From Spirochaetaceae bacterium (GTDB lineage: Bacteria > Spirochaetota > Leptospiria > Leptospirales > Leptonemataceae): a stretch of DNA of 64,000 nt. The notes under the pieces were generated by a model. It saw nothing but the letters and a program-made list of their open reading frames with translations, did not search any database and was not told where the DNA came from. A program made the translations under genes and the position numbers. Shown here one piece after another: positions 63,578-64,000 of this stretch; position 1 is the stretch's first letter; each line of letters starts with the position of its first letter. The stretch is taken from assembly GCA_002730875.1 (NCBI GenBank), contig PCBI01000010.1, positions 180,900 through 244,899 of the forward strand. The letters are read 5' to 3'.

Positions 63578-64000
63578 ATGCATAAGAATCAATCTGCATT
63601 TCTATCATTATTTCTATTTATTCTAGTATGTGTCCCCCACCAGCTTTCGGCAGAAGCCATCTACCTGAAGAATGGGCAGGTCATTTATGGTAGGATTGTA
63701 AACCAGAATCGCGCGGAGGTCCGGATCATAACCGATCAAGGCATGCGAGTGATTCCCAAATCAACTATCGGTCGCATCGATTATGGAGCCACCAAACCCG
63801 AACCTAAACCTGAGCCAAAGCCCGAACCTAAACCTGAGCCAAAGCCCGAACCTAAACCTGAGCCAAAGCCCGAACCTAAACCTGAGCCAAAGCCCGAACC
63901 TAAACCCGAGCCAAAGCCAGAACCTAAACCTGAGCCAAAGCCAGAACCTAAACCTGAGCCAAAGCCAGAACCTAAACCTGAGCCAAAGCCAGAACCTAAA
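63578..64000 (+). CDS. Secreted PEPK-repeat protein (3' end outside window)
   Basis: 141 codons are visible from ATG 63578 (GAGG 4 bases before). A signal peptide (about 8-26, ending QLSAEA) precedes a small domain (27-72, [19 protein letters not shown] and [13 protein letters not shown]). That domain resembles the short SH3-like or Lsm-like N-terminal modules found in Leptospira secreted proteins. From residue 74 the protein is a pure Pro-Glu-Pro-Lys tetrapeptide repeat to the window edge. Such repeats form extended, rigid spacers, often spanning the periplasm or peptidoglycan as in TonB, so an envelope-spanning role is likely. The C-terminal domain is not seen. Confidence 0.8.
   Translation, partial: MHKNQSAFLSLFLFILVCVPHQLSAEAIYLKNGQVIYGRIVNQNRAEVRIITDQGMRVIPKSTIGRIDYGATKPEPKPEPKPEPKPEPKPEPKPEPKPEPKPEPKPEPKPEPKPEPKPEPKPEPKPEPKPEPKPEPKPEPK
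63797..64000 (+). repeat. Tandem 12/24-bp repeat encoding PEPK
   Basis: Seventeen uninterrupted 12-base units alternate CCC/CCA-GAA-CCT-AAA and CCT/CCC-GAG-CCA-AAG, giving a 24-base higher-order period. Earlier units use CCC GAA and later ones CCA GAA, so the array has two sub-families. It runs off the window end. Confidence 0.97.

Noticed and set aside
63797..64000. CRISPR-like regular repeat
   Set aside because: Units are contiguous, in frame and code for PEPK; there are no spacers.

Overview
The window is a 64 kb piece of a spirochaete chromosome, most probably from the order Leptospirales. I infer a moderate-GC member such as Leptonema or Turneriella rather than Leptospira itself. The clues are mixed. 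MBOAT acyltransferases sit beside DUF1574-like SGNH proteins. There are many short lipoproteins with relaxed lipoboxes, including Cys-rich ones. 7TM-DISM receptors carry SpoIIE-type phosphatase or LytS-type kinase outputs, and there are class III adenylate cyclases and cNMP-binding proteins. The GC content is about 53% by eye. I see no rRNA, tRNA, CRISPR array, insertion sequence, integrase or phage gene, and the region reads as ordinary chromosome.

Layout. 0-3.8 kb: an envelope acyl-transfer locus (partial MBOAT plus two DUF1574-like SGNH proteins) and a Cys-rich lipoprotein. 4-8.3 kb: htpG, preceded by a degenerate 10-bp tandem repeat, then an M48 lipoprotein protease and an alpha/beta hydrolase. 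8.3-15.3 kb: a cheD-HDOD-aroK operon, a TraB-like membrane protein, a methyl-accepting chemotaxis protein (MCP), an AraC regulator and an Mpo1-like protein. 15.4-21.1 kb: UTP-glucose-1-phosphate uridylyltransferase, then a tightly packed operon (unknown coiled protein, argB, apt, secreted protein), then a second MBOAT. 21.3-31.2 kb: a lipoprotein, a glycosyltransferase, a LOG-like protein coupled to a large unknown protein, a GHKL anti-sigma-like protein, truD with a non-standard start, and two alpha/beta hydrolases. 31.2-48.2 kb: M14 and S41 peptidases, several lipoproteins, a CHASE hybrid kinase, small membrane proteins, an NAPE-PLD-like metallohydrolase and a glycoside hydrolase lipoprotein.

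48.5-64 kb is dominated by signalling. It holds a split adenylate cyclase and an intact one that converge and overlap, two tandem 7TM-DISM/SpoIIE phosphatases, a second MCP, a REC-PAS-PAS-PAS protein without a kinase, an MBL protein with two cNMP-binding domains, a LytS-type 7TM kinase, and the start of a PEPK-repeat secreted protein. The cyclases would make cAMP, and the MBL-cNMP protein is the only obvious cNMP receptor in the window. A cyclase-effector link is therefore attractive, but it is inferred from proximity only.

The most unusual points are the MBL-cNMP-cNMP architecture, the broken cyclase and its 41-bp tail-to-tail overlap with the intact one, and the helical-turn-period repeat upstream of htpG. 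Two genes also appear to use non-ATG/GTG/TTG starts: truD, and the gene overlapping its 3' end. Several perfect hairpins sit on start codons or ribosome binding sites.
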